The notes under the pieces are model-generated. The model searched no databases, was not told the origin of the DNA, and saw only the letters and a list, made by a program, of their open reading frames with translations. 64,000 bases of DNA from Streptomyces sp. YS415 (GTDB lineage Bacteria > Actinomycetota > Actinomycetes > Streptomycetales > Streptomycetaceae): the NCBI RefSeq assembly GCF_023544665.1, contig NZ_JAMJFL010000014.1, positions 1 to 64,000 on the forward strand, written 5' to 3'. A program made the translations under genes and the position numbers. Positions 42,395 through 51,146 of the stretch are shown here, one piece after another. Every line of letters begins with the position of its first letter. Positions within the stretch are counted from its first letter, which is position 1.

Positions 42395-44745
42395 CACTGG
42401 CAGGCCTCGCAGGACTCGGGGTTCTCAAGGGAGCAGGCGACGGCCTCTTCGGAGGTCGCCTCCTGGAGGGGCACGCTGGCCCGGGCCGCGCGGGCGATGC
42501 GGGTCGCCGGGCGCGAGCGCAGGTAGTACGTCGTCTTCAGCCCGGACTTCCAGGCGTACGCGTACATCGAGGAGAGCTTGCCGATGGTGGGCGTCTCCAG
42601 GAAGAGGTTCAGGGACTGGGACTGGTCCAGGAACGGGGTGCGGGCCGCGGCCATGTCGATCAGGCCGCGCTGCGGGATCTCCCACGCCGTGCGGTACAGC
42701 CGCCGTACCTCCTCCGGGATCCACCCGAAGTCCTGCACCGAGCCGTTCGCCTCGCGCAGCGCCTCGCGGGTGCGGGCGTCCCAGACGCCGAGTTCCTTGA
42801 GGTCGGCGACCAGGTAGGAGTTGACCTGGAGGAACTCGCCGGACAGCGTCTCGCGCTTGAACAGGTTGGACACCTGCGGCTCGATGCACTCGTAGACGCC
42901 GGCGATGGAGGCGATGGTGGCGGTGGGCGCGATGGCCAGCAGGAGGGAGTTGCGCATCCCGACCTCGGCGATCCGGCTGCGCAGCGCCTCCCAGCGCTCG
43001 GGCCAGGTGAGTTCGGTGTCGTAGTGGTCGGGGTGCAGGACGCCCCGCGCGGTGCGGGTCTTCTCCCAGGCCGGCAGCGGGCCGTTGCGCTCGGCGAGGT
43101 CGGCGGAGGCCTCGTAGGCGGCGAGCATGATGCGCTCGGCGATCCGGGTGGAGAGCGCCTTGGCCTCCGGCGAGTCGAAGGGCAACCGCAGCTTGAAGAG
43201 GACGTCCTGCAGGCCCATCGCGCCGAGGCCGACGGGACGCCACTTGGCGTTGGAGCGGCCCGCCTGCTCGGTCGGGTAGAAGTTGATGTCGACGACGCGG
43301 TCGAGGAAGGTGACGGCCGTGCGGACCGTCTCGTCCAGGCGTTCCCAGTCGATGTCGCCGTTGTCGACGAAGGCTCCGAGGTTCACCGACCCCAGGTTGC
43401 AGACCGCGGTCTCCCCGTCGTCCGTGACCTCCAGGATCTCCGTGCAGAGGTTGGAGGAGTGGACCACGTGGCCCGGCAGGGCGGTCTGGTTGGCGGTGCG
43501 GTTGGCGGCGTCCTTGAAGGTCATCCAGCCGTTGCCGGTCTGCGCGAGGGTGCGCATCATGCGGCCGTACAGATCACGGGCCGGGATGGTCCTGCGGGCC
43601 AGCCCGCTCGCCTCCGCCTTGCGGTACGCCGCGTCGAACTCCTCGCCCCACAGGTCGACCAGCTCGGGGACGTCGGCGGGGGAGAACAGGCTCCACGGCT
43701 GGTCGGCGTTGACCCGGCGCATGAACTCGTCCGGCACCCAGTGCGCGAGGTTGAGGTTGTGCGTACGGCGGGCGTCCTCGCCGGTGTTGTCCCGCAGCTC
43801 CAGGAACTCCTCGATGTCGGAGTGCCAGGTCTCCAGGTAGACCGCGGCGGCTCCCTTGCGGCGGCCGCCCTGGTTCACGGCGGCGACGGAGGCGTCGAGG
43901 GTCTTCAGGAACGGGACGATGCCGTTGGAGTGCCCGTTGGTGCCGCGGATCAGCGAACCCCGGGAGCGGATCCGGGAGTACGACAGCCCGATGCCGCCGG
44001 CGTGCTTCGAGAGCCGGGCGACCTGGTGGTAGCGGTCGTAGATGGAGTCCAGCTCGTCCTTGGGGGAGTCGAGGAGGTAGCAGGACGACATCTGGGGGTG
44101 CCGGGTGCCGGAGTTGAACAGCGTGGGGGAGGAGGGGAGGTAGTCGAGACGGCTCATGAGCCGGTAGAGCGCGGCGACTTCGTCCAGCGCGCGGACGGTG
44201 TCGTCCTCGGCGAGGCCGGCGGCGACGCGGAGCAGGAAGTGCTGCGGGGTCTCGACGACCTTGCGGGTGATGGGGTGCCGCAGGAGGTACCGGCTGTGCA
44301 GGGTGCGCAGTCCGAAGTAGCCGAAGCGGTCGTCGGCGTCCTGGTCGACCAGCGCGTCGAGGCGCTCGGCGTGGATCCGTACGAACTCGGCGGTCCGGTC
44401 GGCGATGAGCCCCTCACGGTGGCCGACCGCGACCGACCCGGTGAAGGACGTAACGCCCTGGGAGGCGGCCTCCTCGCGGATGCCGAGGGTGAGCAGCCGG
44501 GCGGCCAGCCGGGAGTAGGCGGGGTCCTCGGAGATGAGTCCGGCCGCCGCCTCGGTGGCCAGCTCACGCAACTCCGCCTCGTCCGCGCGGGCGGACCGGC
44601 CGCGCAGGGCGGCGGCGGCGACCCGGCCGGGGTCGGCGTCGGGGAGGTCGGCGGTCAGCTCGGTCAGGGTCCGCAGCAGCGCGGTTCCGGGACCGTCGGT
44701 CTCCACCTGGGCGGCTGAAGCCGGGTCGGCTGGCGCGATGGTCAC
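42394..44745 (-). CDS. nrdA: Class Ia ribonucleotide reductase alpha subunit NrdA
   Basis: A 783-residue R1 protein. It has the active-site block NLCTEI (Asn-x-Cys-x-Glu), partner cysteines in MSSCYLLD and AVCNLGSVNL, and a C-terminal redox pair in ENPESCEACQ. It reduces ribonucleoside diphosphates. The GTG at 44745 follows GGAGAG. The long in-frame read-through upstream is the riboswitch leader and not coding. A cobalamin riboswitch controls the operon, so this B12-independent enzyme is off when B12 can support the class II enzyme. Confidence 0.95.
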   Translation of the reverse strand: MTIAPADPASAAQVETDGPGTALLRTLTELTADLPDADPGRVAAAALRGRSARADEAELRELATEAAAGLISEDPAYSRLAARLLTLGIREEAASQGVTSFTGSVAVGHREGLIADRTAEFVRIHAERLDALVDQDADDRFGYFGLRTLHSRYLLRHPITRKVVETPQHFLLRVAAGLAEDDTVRALDEVAALYRLMSRLDYLPSSPTLFNSGTRHPQMSSCYLLDSPKDELDSIYDRYHQVARLSKHAGGIGLSYSRIRSRGSLIRGTNGHSNGIVPFLKTLDASVAAVNQGGRRKGAAAVYLETWHSDIEEFLELRDNTGEDARRTHNLNLAHWVPDEFMRRVNADQPWSLFSPADVPELVDLWGEEFDAAYRKAEASGLARRTIPARDLYGRMMRTLAQTGNGWMTFKDAANRTANQTALPGHVVHSSNLCTEILEVTDDGETAVCNLGSVNLGAFVDNGDIDWERLDETVRTAVTFLDRVVDINFYPTEQAGRSNAKWRPVGLGAMGLQDVLFKLRLPFDSPEAKALSTRIAERIMLAAYEASADLAERNGPLPAWEKTRTARGVLHPDHYDTELTWPERWEALRSRIAEVGMRNSLLLAIAPTATIASIAGVYECIEPQVSNLFKRETLSGEFLQVNSYLVADLKELGVWDARTREALREANGSVQDFGWIPEEVRRLYRTAWEIPQRGLIDMAAARTPFLDQSQSLNLFLETPTIGKLSSMYAYAWKSGLKTTYYLRSRPATRIARAARASVPLQEATSEEAVACSLENPESCEACQ

Positions 44746-44855
44746 TGGGGGGCTCTCCCTCGCTCGGCACGGGGCCTTGCGGAGGGCAGGAGGCAGCACA
44801 CGAGCGCACGGGGGCGTCGCGTCCACCGGCCCATTCCTCGAGGCCCGGACGTCGG

Positions 44856-44983
44856 GCACCCGGACCGGTCGGCCGGGTGCGCTGTCGGCAGGTCCTCGGA
44901 CTGACACTCGGGCACAGCTGTGCACAAGTACACCGTTGCGGGACAGTTCCGGATTCGCACCGGATTCCCCTGCGACGACAGCG
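44856..44983 (-). promoter_or_regulatory. Cobalamin (B12) riboswitch of nrdABS
   Basis: On the minus strand the closing stem CGCTGTCG (44983-44976) pairs with CGACAGCG (44887-44880). Inside are the conserved blocks GGGAATCCGGTGCGAATCC, CTGTCCCGCAACGGTG and the B12-box element GAGGACCTGCC. The aptamer is followed at once by a perfect hairpin GCACCCGG/CCGGGTGC (44880-44856), which overlaps the end of P1 and is a likely expression platform. About 110 bases separate it from the nrdA start. Streptomyces nrdABS is known to be repressed by coenzyme B12 through such a switch. Confidence 0.9.
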
Positions 44984-44989
44984 AGCACG

Positions 44990-45036
44990 AGCATACATCT
45001 TGTGCCGCCTCGCGCTGTCACCCCCAGATGTTGTGT
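44990..45036 (-). promoter_or_regulatory. nrdABS promoter with two NrdR-like boxes
   Basis: ACACAACATCTGGGGG (45036-45021) and GCACAAGATGTATGCT (45005-44990) share a CACAA-AT core and are 31 bases apart start to start. Tandem NrdR boxes are typically spaced by three helical turns. A -10-like TATGCT (44995-44990) lies in the second box and TGACAG (45020-45015) is a possible -35. Transcription would begin near 44983, exactly at the riboswitch start. Confidence 0.65.
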
Positions 45037-45046
45037 CGCGTCGGCT

Positions 45047-45553
45047 TCAGAGCGTCAACTCATAGGTGAGGAGAGTGAAGTCGCCGTGCTCCGGGACGGG
45101 GTTCCAGTCGCGCTCCGGGGCGCGCCGGAAGCCGAGGCGTCCGTAGATGCGGTGGGCGGTGTGCATCAGGGACTGGGTGGACAGGACGACGCCCGTGCAC
45201 CCCGCGGTCGCTCTCGCCCGGTCGACGCAGGCGCGGACGAGGGCTTCTCCCACGCCCCGGCCGCGGGCCGCGTGCGCCACCGCCAGCATGCGGATCTCCG
45301 CCTCCCCGGGGCGCGCGAGGTCGGCCAGGGGGCCGCCGGCCGGGACGAAGGTGATGCCGCCGAGAAGCCGGCCGTCCTCCACGGCCACCAGCACGTCGGC
45401 GGCTGCCGCCCGCTTGGCGACGTTTCTGAGTTCGCCGAGGTACCCGTCGCTCTCGCCGAAGGTGAGGAGGCCGTCCTGGAGGTAGGCGCGGGCGGTGATC
45501 TCGCCCAGTTCATCGTGTTCGGCGGGGTCCACCGGCCGGATCTGGAAGTCCAT
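45047..45553 (-). CDS. GNAT-family N-acetyltransferase
   Basis: A 168-residue GNAT protein. The acetyl-CoA loop is in ARGRGVGEALVRA (about 95-107), preceded by the strand IRMLAVA and followed by YGRLGFRRAPERDW. The substrate is not known. The ATG at 45553 is used. It ends just upstream of the nrdABS promoter and follows mctP with a terminator between them. Confidence 0.87.
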   Translation of the reverse strand: MDFQIRPVDPAEHDELGEITARAYLQDGLLTFGESDGYLGELRNVAKRAAAADVLVAVEDGRLLGGITFVPAGGPLADLARPGEAEIRMLAVAHAARGRGVGEALVRACVDRARATAGCTGVVLSTQSLMHTAHRIYGRLGFRRAPERDWNPVPEHGDFTLLTYELTL

Positions 45554-45574
45554 GCGGTCGATTGTGGACGACGA

Positions 45575-45608
45575 CGGGCCGCCGAAGGTCCTAAAGTTCG
45601 GCGGCCCG
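45575..45608 (-). terminator. Terminator downstream of the mctP-type transporter
   Basis: A perfect 12-bp stem, CGGGCCGCCGAA (45575-45586) with TTCGGCGGCCCG (45597-45608), and a 10-base loop. It lies 18 bases past the transporter stop on the minus strand. Confidence 0.7.
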
Positions 45609-45625
45609 CTGCGGTGCGTTCCCGG

Positions 45626-47221
45626 TCAGGGAATCGGCTCCAGGTCCTTCTTCACGCCCGGGTCGCCCGCGTCCGCCGTGTAGTCCTCGGGGCTCGTCTC
45701 GTCGATGCCCTCGGGGGCCTTCGCCGCCCGCAGGACGAAGGTCAGGACCACGGTGACGACCAGGTTCAGGACGAACGCCGTCAGGCCGATGTAGCCGATC
45801 TCCCCGATGCCGGGGATCTCCTTCGAGGAGCCGCCGAAGTGCTTCTGCGTCGGCGAGGCGACACCGTACGCCGCCACCGTGCCGTAGATCATGCCGACCG
45901 CCCAGCCGCCGAGCAGCGCCCAGCGGTGGAACCAGCGGGTGAACAGGCCGCCGACCAGGGCCGGGAAGGTCTGCAGGATCCAGATGCCGCCCAGCAGCTG
46001 GAAGTTGATGGCGACCGTCTTGTCCATCGTCAGGACGAAGGCCAGCGCGCCCACCTTCACCAGCAGGGACACGATCTTGGAGACCTTGGTCTCCTGCTGC
46101 GGGGTGGCGTCCGGCTTGATGAAGTCCTTGTAGATGTTGCGGGTGAAGAGGTTCGCCGCCGCGATGGACATGATGGCCGCCGGCACGAGGGCGCCGATGC
46201 CGATCGCCGCGAAGGCCACGCCCGCGAACCAGTCCGGGAACATGTTCTCGAACAGCTGCGGGATCGCCAGCTGGCCGTTCTCCACCTTCACCCCGGCCGC
46301 GATCGCCATGAAGCCGAGCAGCGCGAGCAGACCGAGCATCAGCGAGTACAGCGGCAGGATCGTGGTGTTGCGGCGGATCACCTCACGGCTCCCCGAGGAG
46401 AGGGTCGCGGTGATCGAGTGCGGGTACATGAACAACGCCAGCGCCGAGCCCAGCGCGAGGGTGGCGTACGTCCACTGGCCGGCCTCCGGCGGGACGAGAC
46501 CGCCCACCCCGTTGGTCGTGAACTTCTCGCCCGCGTCGGCGAAGATGTCGTCGAACCCGCCCAGCTTGATCGGGATGTAGATGATCGCCACCGCGATCAC
46601 CAGGTAGATCAGGGTGTCCTTGACGAAGGCGATCAGCGCCGGGGCGCGCAGCCCCGAGGAGTAGGTGTACGCGGCCAGCACACCGAACGCGATCAGCAGC
46701 GGCAGGTCCTTGATGAACCAGTTGGTGTCCTCCCCGCCGCCGACGCCCATCACGTCCAGCACCGCCTGGATGCCGACGAGTTGCAGCGCGATGTACGGCA
46801 TGGTGGCGAGGATGCCGGTCAGCGCCACCGCCAGCGACAGGCCCTTGGAGCCGAAGCGGCCGCGCACGAAGTCCGATGTCGTCACGTATCCGTGCTTGTG
46901 CGAGACCGACCACAGGCGGGGCAGGAACGTGAAGATCAGCGGGTAGACGAGGATCGTGTACGGCACCGCGAAGAAGCCCGCCGCGCCCGCCGCGTAGATC
47001 GCCGCCGGGACCGCCACGAAGGTGTACGCCGTGTACAGGTCGCCGCCGAGCAGGAACCAGGTGACCCAGGTGCCGAACGAGCGTCCGCCCAGGCCCCATT
47101 CGTCGAGGCTGTGCTCGTTCTCGGCCTTGCGCCAGCGCGCGGCGAGGAAGCCCATGACCGTGACGGCCAGGAAGAAGAAGATGAAGACGGCGAGTGCGAC
47201 GCCGTTCACGCCGTCGTTCAC
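45626..47221 (-). CDS. Sodium:solute symporter, MctP-like monocarboxylate transporter
   Basis: A 531-residue protein with about 13 hydrophobic helices and SSS-family features (YTAYTFVAVPAAIYAAGAAG, SHKHGYVTTSDFVRGRFG, ANLFTRNIYKDF). It resembles MctP-type importers of lactate, pyruvate or other monocarboxylates. Its ATG overlaps the stop of a DUF3311 gene, a usual partner of this subfamily. The acidic tail (about 505-531) is cytoplasmic. The substrate is inferred from the family only. Confidence 0.85.
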   Translation of the reverse strand: MNDGVNGVALAVFIFFFLAVTVMGFLAARWRKAENEHSLDEWGLGGRSFGTWVTWFLLGGDLYTAYTFVAVPAAIYAAGAAGFFAVPYTILVYPLIFTFLPRLWSVSHKHGYVTTSDFVRGRFGSKGLSLAVALTGILATMPYIALQLVGIQAVLDVMGVGGGEDTNWFIKDLPLLIAFGVLAAYTYSSGLRAPALIAFVKDTLIYLVIAVAIIYIPIKLGGFDDIFADAGEKFTTNGVGGLVPPEAGQWTYATLALGSALALFMYPHSITATLSSGSREVIRRNTTILPLYSLMLGLLALLGFMAIAAGVKVENGQLAIPQLFENMFPDWFAGVAFAAIGIGALVPAAIMSIAAANLFTRNIYKDFIKPDATPQQETKVSKIVSLLVKVGALAFVLTMDKTVAINFQLLGGIWILQTFPALVGGLFTRWFHRWALLGGWAVGMIYGTVAAYGVASPTQKHFGGSSKEIPGIGEIGYIGLTAFVLNLVVTVVLTFVLRAAKAPEGIDETSPEDYTADAGDPGVKKDLEPIP

Positions 47222-47472
47222 TTGCTGCCTCCACGGCGGGCGCGCTGGTCACGCTGCCACAGCTTGTACGCGATCATCGTCAGCAGGGTCGACAGGAGCA
47301 CCCAGGCCATCTGGTACCAGTAGAAGAACGGGATGCCGATGAAGGCCGGATCGGCCTTCGCGTACGACCCGACCCACAGCATCGCCACGAAGGGCGCGAA
47401 CAGGCAGAGGGCGATGACGACGCGCGCGGGCGTCACCACCGGCTCTCCGCTCGTCTCTGGGGCTTGTGACAT
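47218..47472 (-). CDS. DUF3311 small membrane protein
   Basis: An 84-residue protein with two hydrophobic helices (about 16-36 and 45-65) joined by a short loop containing GIPFFYWYQ, the DUF3311 signature, and a basic C-terminus. Such proteins regularly accompany SSS transporters and may be a small subunit. The stop overlaps the transporter start (ATGA). Confidence 0.85.
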   Translation of the reverse strand: MSQAPETSGEPVVTPARVVIALCLFAPFVAMLWVGSYAKADPAFIGIPFFYWYQMAWVLLSTLLTMIAYKLWQRDQRARRGGSK

Positions 47473-47726
47473 CTGACGGCTCCGTCCCCTCGCTGATCAC
47501 CAGTGAAACGCGCAGGCAATCTAGGTCACGGCGTCGCAGAAACGGAACCCCTCGTCCGCATATCGGTCCGGCCAACTGGCCTCAGCAGCAGCGGAAACCT
47601 GGCGCGGGTCCGACTCCTGCCGGTCCGTCCGCATGGTGCGTTCCGCCGGGGTGGCCCGGGACCGGTCGGCGGGAACAACAGAGGCGCTGCACCGCGAGCA
47701 CTACGTCTGCCGAAGCTTCGAGGGAC

Positions 47727-48491
47727 CTAGTCCTGCGGGCGCTTCAGGCGGGCGACGAACTTGTAGCGGTCGCCCCGGTACACCGACCGCACCCATTCCA
47801 CCGGCTGCCCGTCGCGGGCCAGCGAGTGGCGGGAGAGCATCAGCATCGGCAGGCCCACGTCCGTGCCGAGCAGGCCCGCCTCGCGGGGCGTGGCCAGCGA
47901 GGTCTCGATGGTCTCCTCGGCCTCGGCGAGATGGACGTCGTAGACCTCGGCCAGCGCGGTGTAGAGGGACGTGTACTTCACCAGGCTGCGCCGAAGGGCC
48001 GGGAAGCGCTTGGCCGACAGGTGAGTCGTCTCGATCGCCATCGGCTCGCCGTTGGCCATGCGCAGGCGCTCGATGCGCAGCACGCGGCCGCCGGCGGTGA
48101 TGTCGAGGAGCCCGGCGAGGCGGTCGTCGGCGGTGATGTAGCCGATGTCCAGCAGCTGCGAGGTCGGTTCGAGGCCCTGGGCGCGCATGTCCTCGGTGTA
48201 CGAGGTGAGTTGGAGCGCCTGGGAGACCTTCGGCTTGGCGACGAAGGTGCCCTTGCCCTGGATCCGCTCCAGGCGGCCCTCGACGACCAGTTCCTGCAGG
48301 GCCTGGCGCACGGTCGTGCGGGAGGTGTCGAACTCCGCCGCCAGCGTCCGCTCGGGCGGGACGGGGGTGCCCGGCGCCTGGGTCTCCGTCATGTCCAGCA
48401 GATGCTTCTTCAAGCGGTAGTACTTGGGCACGCGCGCGGTACGGACGGTCGCCCCACCCTCGTTCTCCGCACTGCTGACGTCGGTGCTCAT
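47727..48491 (-). CDS. dasR: GntR/HutC-family regulator DasR
   Basis: A 254-residue protein, the length known for DasR. The winged helix-turn-helix covers about 20-90 (PPERTLAAEFDTSRTTVRQALQELV, RIQGKGTFVAK), and the UTRA effector domain covers about 105-245. DasR represses chitin and N-acetylglucosamine uptake genes and antibiotic clusters, and is released by glucosamine-6-phosphate. It is divergent from dasA with several operators between them. Confidence 0.96.
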   Translation of the reverse strand: MSTDVSSAENEGGATVRTARVPKYYRLKKHLLDMTETQAPGTPVPPERTLAAEFDTSRTTVRQALQELVVEGRLERIQGKGTFVAKPKVSQALQLTSYTEDMRAQGLEPTSQLLDIGYITADDRLAGLLDITAGGRVLRIERLRMANGEPMAIETTHLSAKRFPALRRSLVKYTSLYTALAEVYDVHLAEAEETIETSLATPREAGLLGTDVGLPMLMLSRHSLARDGQPVEWVRSVYRGDRYKFVARLKRPQD

Positions 48492-48556
48492 GCTCTGCCT
48501 TCCCGGCTCCGGATGCGGCTCACCTCGTGATCCCCTCTGTATACCGTCACCACCAC

Positions 48557-48595
48557 TTTTGGTCTAGTCCATAGAGCCAAGTGGTCTAGCGGACG
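48557..48595. promoter_or_regulatory. DasR operators (dre) next to dasR
   Basis: TTTTGGTCTAGTCCAT (48557-48572) keeps 12 central bases close to the dre consensus ACTGGTCTAGACCAGT. A second, half-conserved site AGTGGTCTAGCGGACG lies at 48580-48595. Both are upstream of dasR, so they fit autoregulation. Confidence 0.7.
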
Positions 48596-48702
48596 AGAGT
48601 ACTCCGGTGCCGTTGTTTTCGCTGGCTTCTTACTTAAAGGTTCCTGCATATGTAGGTCGCATAACGGCTGGTCAGAGCGGGTTCCGGCACCCTTGACAGG
48701 AA

Positions 48703-48743
48703 TTTTGGTCTGGTCCAAGCTCCGGGTACTGGTCTACACCATT
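48703..48743. promoter_or_regulatory. DasR operators (dre) in the dasA promoter
   Basis: TTTTGGTCTGGTCCAA (48703-48718) and ACTGGTCTACACCATT (48728-48743) are near-consensus dre sites spaced 25 bases start to start. A TTGACA (48693-48698) lies just upstream as a -35, so DasR would cover the dasA promoter. A further half site TTGGTCCA follows at 48742. Confidence 0.8.
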
Positions 48744-48799
48744 GGTCCAGGTCCCGGCCCATGGGCGGGGGGTTCATGGGCATCCCTGAGGAGGGTGGC

Positions 48800-50077
48800 G
48801 TGAAGCGCAAGCTGATATCCGCGATCGGTGTCGCGGCAATGATGGTCTCCATCGCGGCGTGCGGGGGCGACGACGGCGACGAGGGCGGCAAGGCCGGCGC
48901 GGACGGTTACGCGGGCCAGACCCTCACCGTCTGGGTGATGGACGGTTCCTCCCCCGACCAGTGGCAGAAGGACGTTGCCGCCGCCTTCGAGAAGAAGACC
49001 AAGGCCAAGGTCAAGTTCGAGATCCAGCAGTGGAACGGCATCCAGCAGAAGCTGACCACCGCCCTGTCGGAGGAGAACCCGCCGGACGTCTTCGAGATCG
49101 GCAACACCCAGACGCCGGCCTACGCCAAGACCGGCGGCCTCGCCGACCTGGCCGACCTCAAGAGCGAGATCGGCGCCGAGTGGACCGAGTCGCTGAACAA
49201 CTCCTCGGTCTTCGAGGGCAAGCAGTACGCGGCGCCCTGGTACTTCGCCAACCGCGTCGTCCTCTACAACAAGAGCGTCTGGGCCGAGGCGGGCATCAAG
49301 GACACCCCCAAGACCCGGGACGAGTTCTACGAGGACCTGAAGACGATCGGCGAGAAGACCGACGCCGAGCCGATCTACCTGCCGGGCCAGAACTGGTACC
49401 ACTTCGTCGGTCTCACCATCGGTGAGGGCGCCGAGCTGGTGAAGAAGGACGGCGACAAGTACGTCTCCAACCTCGCCGACCCCAAGGTCGCCGCCGCCAT
49501 GGAGACGTACAAGAAGTTCCAGTCCCTCTCCGACGCCCCCAAGGACAAGGACGAGGCCACCCCGCAGCAGGGCGAGGTCTTCGGCAAGGGCGACGTCGGC
49601 GCCTTCATCGGCATGGGCTGGGAAGCCGGCATCGCCATCGAGGCCAACCCGAAGATCGAGAAGGAGATCGGCTACTTCACGATCCCCGGTCCCACGGCCG
49701 ACAAGCCCGAGGGTGTCTTCCTCGGCGGCTCCAACCTCGCCGTCGCCGCGGGCAGCAAGAAGCAGGAGCTGGCCAAGGAGTTCCTGCGGATCGCCCTGTC
49801 CGACAAGCACGAGGGCCAGCTCGCCAAGCTCAACGGCGTCATCCCCAACAAGGAGTCGCTGCAGAGCAACCTCGAGGGCAACGTCGTCGCCGAGGCCGCC
49901 GCACCGGCCGCCGCGGGCGGTGGCACCACGCCGCTGATCGCCGAATGGGCCGCCGTCGAGAACGCGCCCAACCCGATCAAGACCTACATGACCGCCGTGC
50001 TGAACGGAAAGTCCCCGGCCGAGGCGGCAGCCCAGGTCGAGGAGGAGTTCAACAAGCGTCTGTCGCAGCAGCAGTAG
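48800..50077 (+). CDS. dasA: Chitobiose-binding lipoprotein DasA
   Basis: A 425-residue ABC solute-binding protein. It has a signal peptide with lipobox SIAAC (Cys about 18) and family features of carbohydrate-binding proteins (VWVMDGSSPDQWQ, NPPDVFEIGNT, APWYFANRVVLYNK). DasA binds N,N'-diacetylchitobiose. The GTG at 48800 with GAGGAGG upstream is the start. It heads dasABCD, under DasR control from the operators upstream. Confidence 0.95.
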   Translation: MKRKLISAIGVAAMMVSIAACGGDDGDEGGKAGADGYAGQTLTVWVMDGSSPDQWQKDVAAAFEKKTKAKVKFEIQQWNGIQQKLTTALSEENPPDVFEIGNTQTPAYAKTGGLADLADLKSEIGAEWTESLNNSSVFEGKQYAAPWYFANRVVLYNKSVWAEAGIKDTPKTRDEFYEDLKTIGEKTDAEPIYLPGQNWYHFVGLTIGEGAELVKKDGDKYVSNLADPKVAAAMETYKKFQSLSDAPKDKDEATPQQGEVFGKGDVGAFIGMGWEAGIAIEANPKIEKEIGYFTIPGPTADKPEGVFLGGSNLAVAAGSKKQELAKEFLRIALSDKHEGQLAKLNGVIPNKESLQSNLEGNVVAEAAAPAAAGGGTTPLIAEWAAVENAPNPIKTYMTAVLNGKSPAEAAAQVEEEFNKRLSQQQ

Positions 50078-50153
50078 ACGCGCCGGGCCGGGGGCCGCTC
50101 GCAGCGGCCCCCTTCCCGCGTTCAGGCAGGTCTAGGAGGAAGAGAACGCGAGC

Positions 50154-51146
50154 ATGACCGTGCAGACCGAACGGCCGCCCTCCGGCCCGGCGGACGTCCA
50201 CAAGGACTCCTCGGGATCCCGCGGGCCCACCCCGAGAGCAGCCTCCCGCATCGGCGCGCTGGCTCCGTACCTCCTGCTGCTGCCCGCCTGCGCGGCCTCC
50301 GTGCTGCTGCTCGGCTGGCCGCTGCTGAAGGACGCGCTGCTGTCGTTCCAGAACCTCAACATGGCGCAGCTGATCCAGCACGTCACCGAGTGGAACGGCA
50401 TCGACAACTACACAGAGGTCCTCGGCAGCGAGGACTTCTGGCGCGTCACCCTGCGCTCGATCCTGTTCACGGCGGTCAACGTCGTCCTGACCATGGTCCT
50501 CGGCGCGCTCGTCGGCCTGCTGCTCGCCCGCCTCGGCCGGCGGATGCGGTTCACCCTGCTGATCGGCCTGGTGCTGGCCTGGGCGATGCCCGTGGTCGCC
50601 GCCACCACCGTCTACCAGTGGCTCTTCGCCCAGCGCTTCGGCGTGGTCAACTGGGTGCTGGACAAGCTCGGCTGGCACTCGATGGCCGACTACAGCTGGA
50701 CCAGCCACCAGATGTCGACGTTCTTCGTCGTCACCCTGCTGATCGTGTGGATGTCGATCCCGTTCGTGGCGATCAACCTCTACGCGGCCACCACCACCAT
50801 CCCCGCCGAGCTCTACGAGGCCGCCTCCCTCGACGGCGCCGGCGCCTGGAAGAGCTTCGCCACGGTCACCTTCCCGTTCCTGCGGCCCTTCCTCTACGCG
50901 ACCACGTTCCTCGAGGTCATCTGGATCTTCAAGGCGTTCGTGCAGGTGTACACGTTCAACCAGGGCGGCCCCGACCGCCTCACCGAGATCCTGCCGGTCT
51001 ACGCCTACATCGAGGGCGTCGGCAACCAGCACTACGGCATGGGCGCCGCCATCGCCCTGCTGACCATCCTGATCCTGCTCGGCCTCACCGCCTACTACCT
51101 GCGGATCGTGCTCAAGCAAGAGAAGGAAGAGGAGGCCGGGCTGTGA
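50154..51146 (+). CDS. dasB: Chitobiose ABC transporter permease DasB
   Basis: A 330-residue MalF-type permease with six helices and the EAA loop (YEAASLDGAGAWKSFATVTFP, about 220-240) that contacts the ATPase. No ATPase gene is nearby; in Streptomyces the shared ATPase MsiK serves this role. The ATG at 50154 follows AGGAGGAAG. It overlaps the dasC start. Confidence 0.94.
   Translation: MTVQTERPPSGPADVHKDSSGSRGPTPRAASRIGALAPYLLLLPACAASVLLLGWPLLKDALLSFQNLNMAQLIQHVTEWNGIDNYTEVLGSEDFWRVTLRSILFTAVNVVLTMVLGALVGLLLARLGRRMRFTLLIGLVLAWAMPVVAATTVYQWLFAQRFGVVNWVLDKLGWHSMADYSWTSHQMSTFFVVTLLIVWMSIPFVAINLYAATTTIPAELYEAASLDGAGAWKSFATVTFPFLRPFLYATTFLEVIWIFKAFVQVYTFNQGGPDRLTEILPVYAYIEGVGNQHYGMGAAIALLTILILLGLTAYYLRIVLKQEKEEEAGL

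Noticed and set aside
44746..45021. N-terminal extension of NrdA by 92 codons
   Set aside because: The stretch is the cobalamin riboswitch leader with RNA motifs; the ribosome site is at the GTG at 44745.
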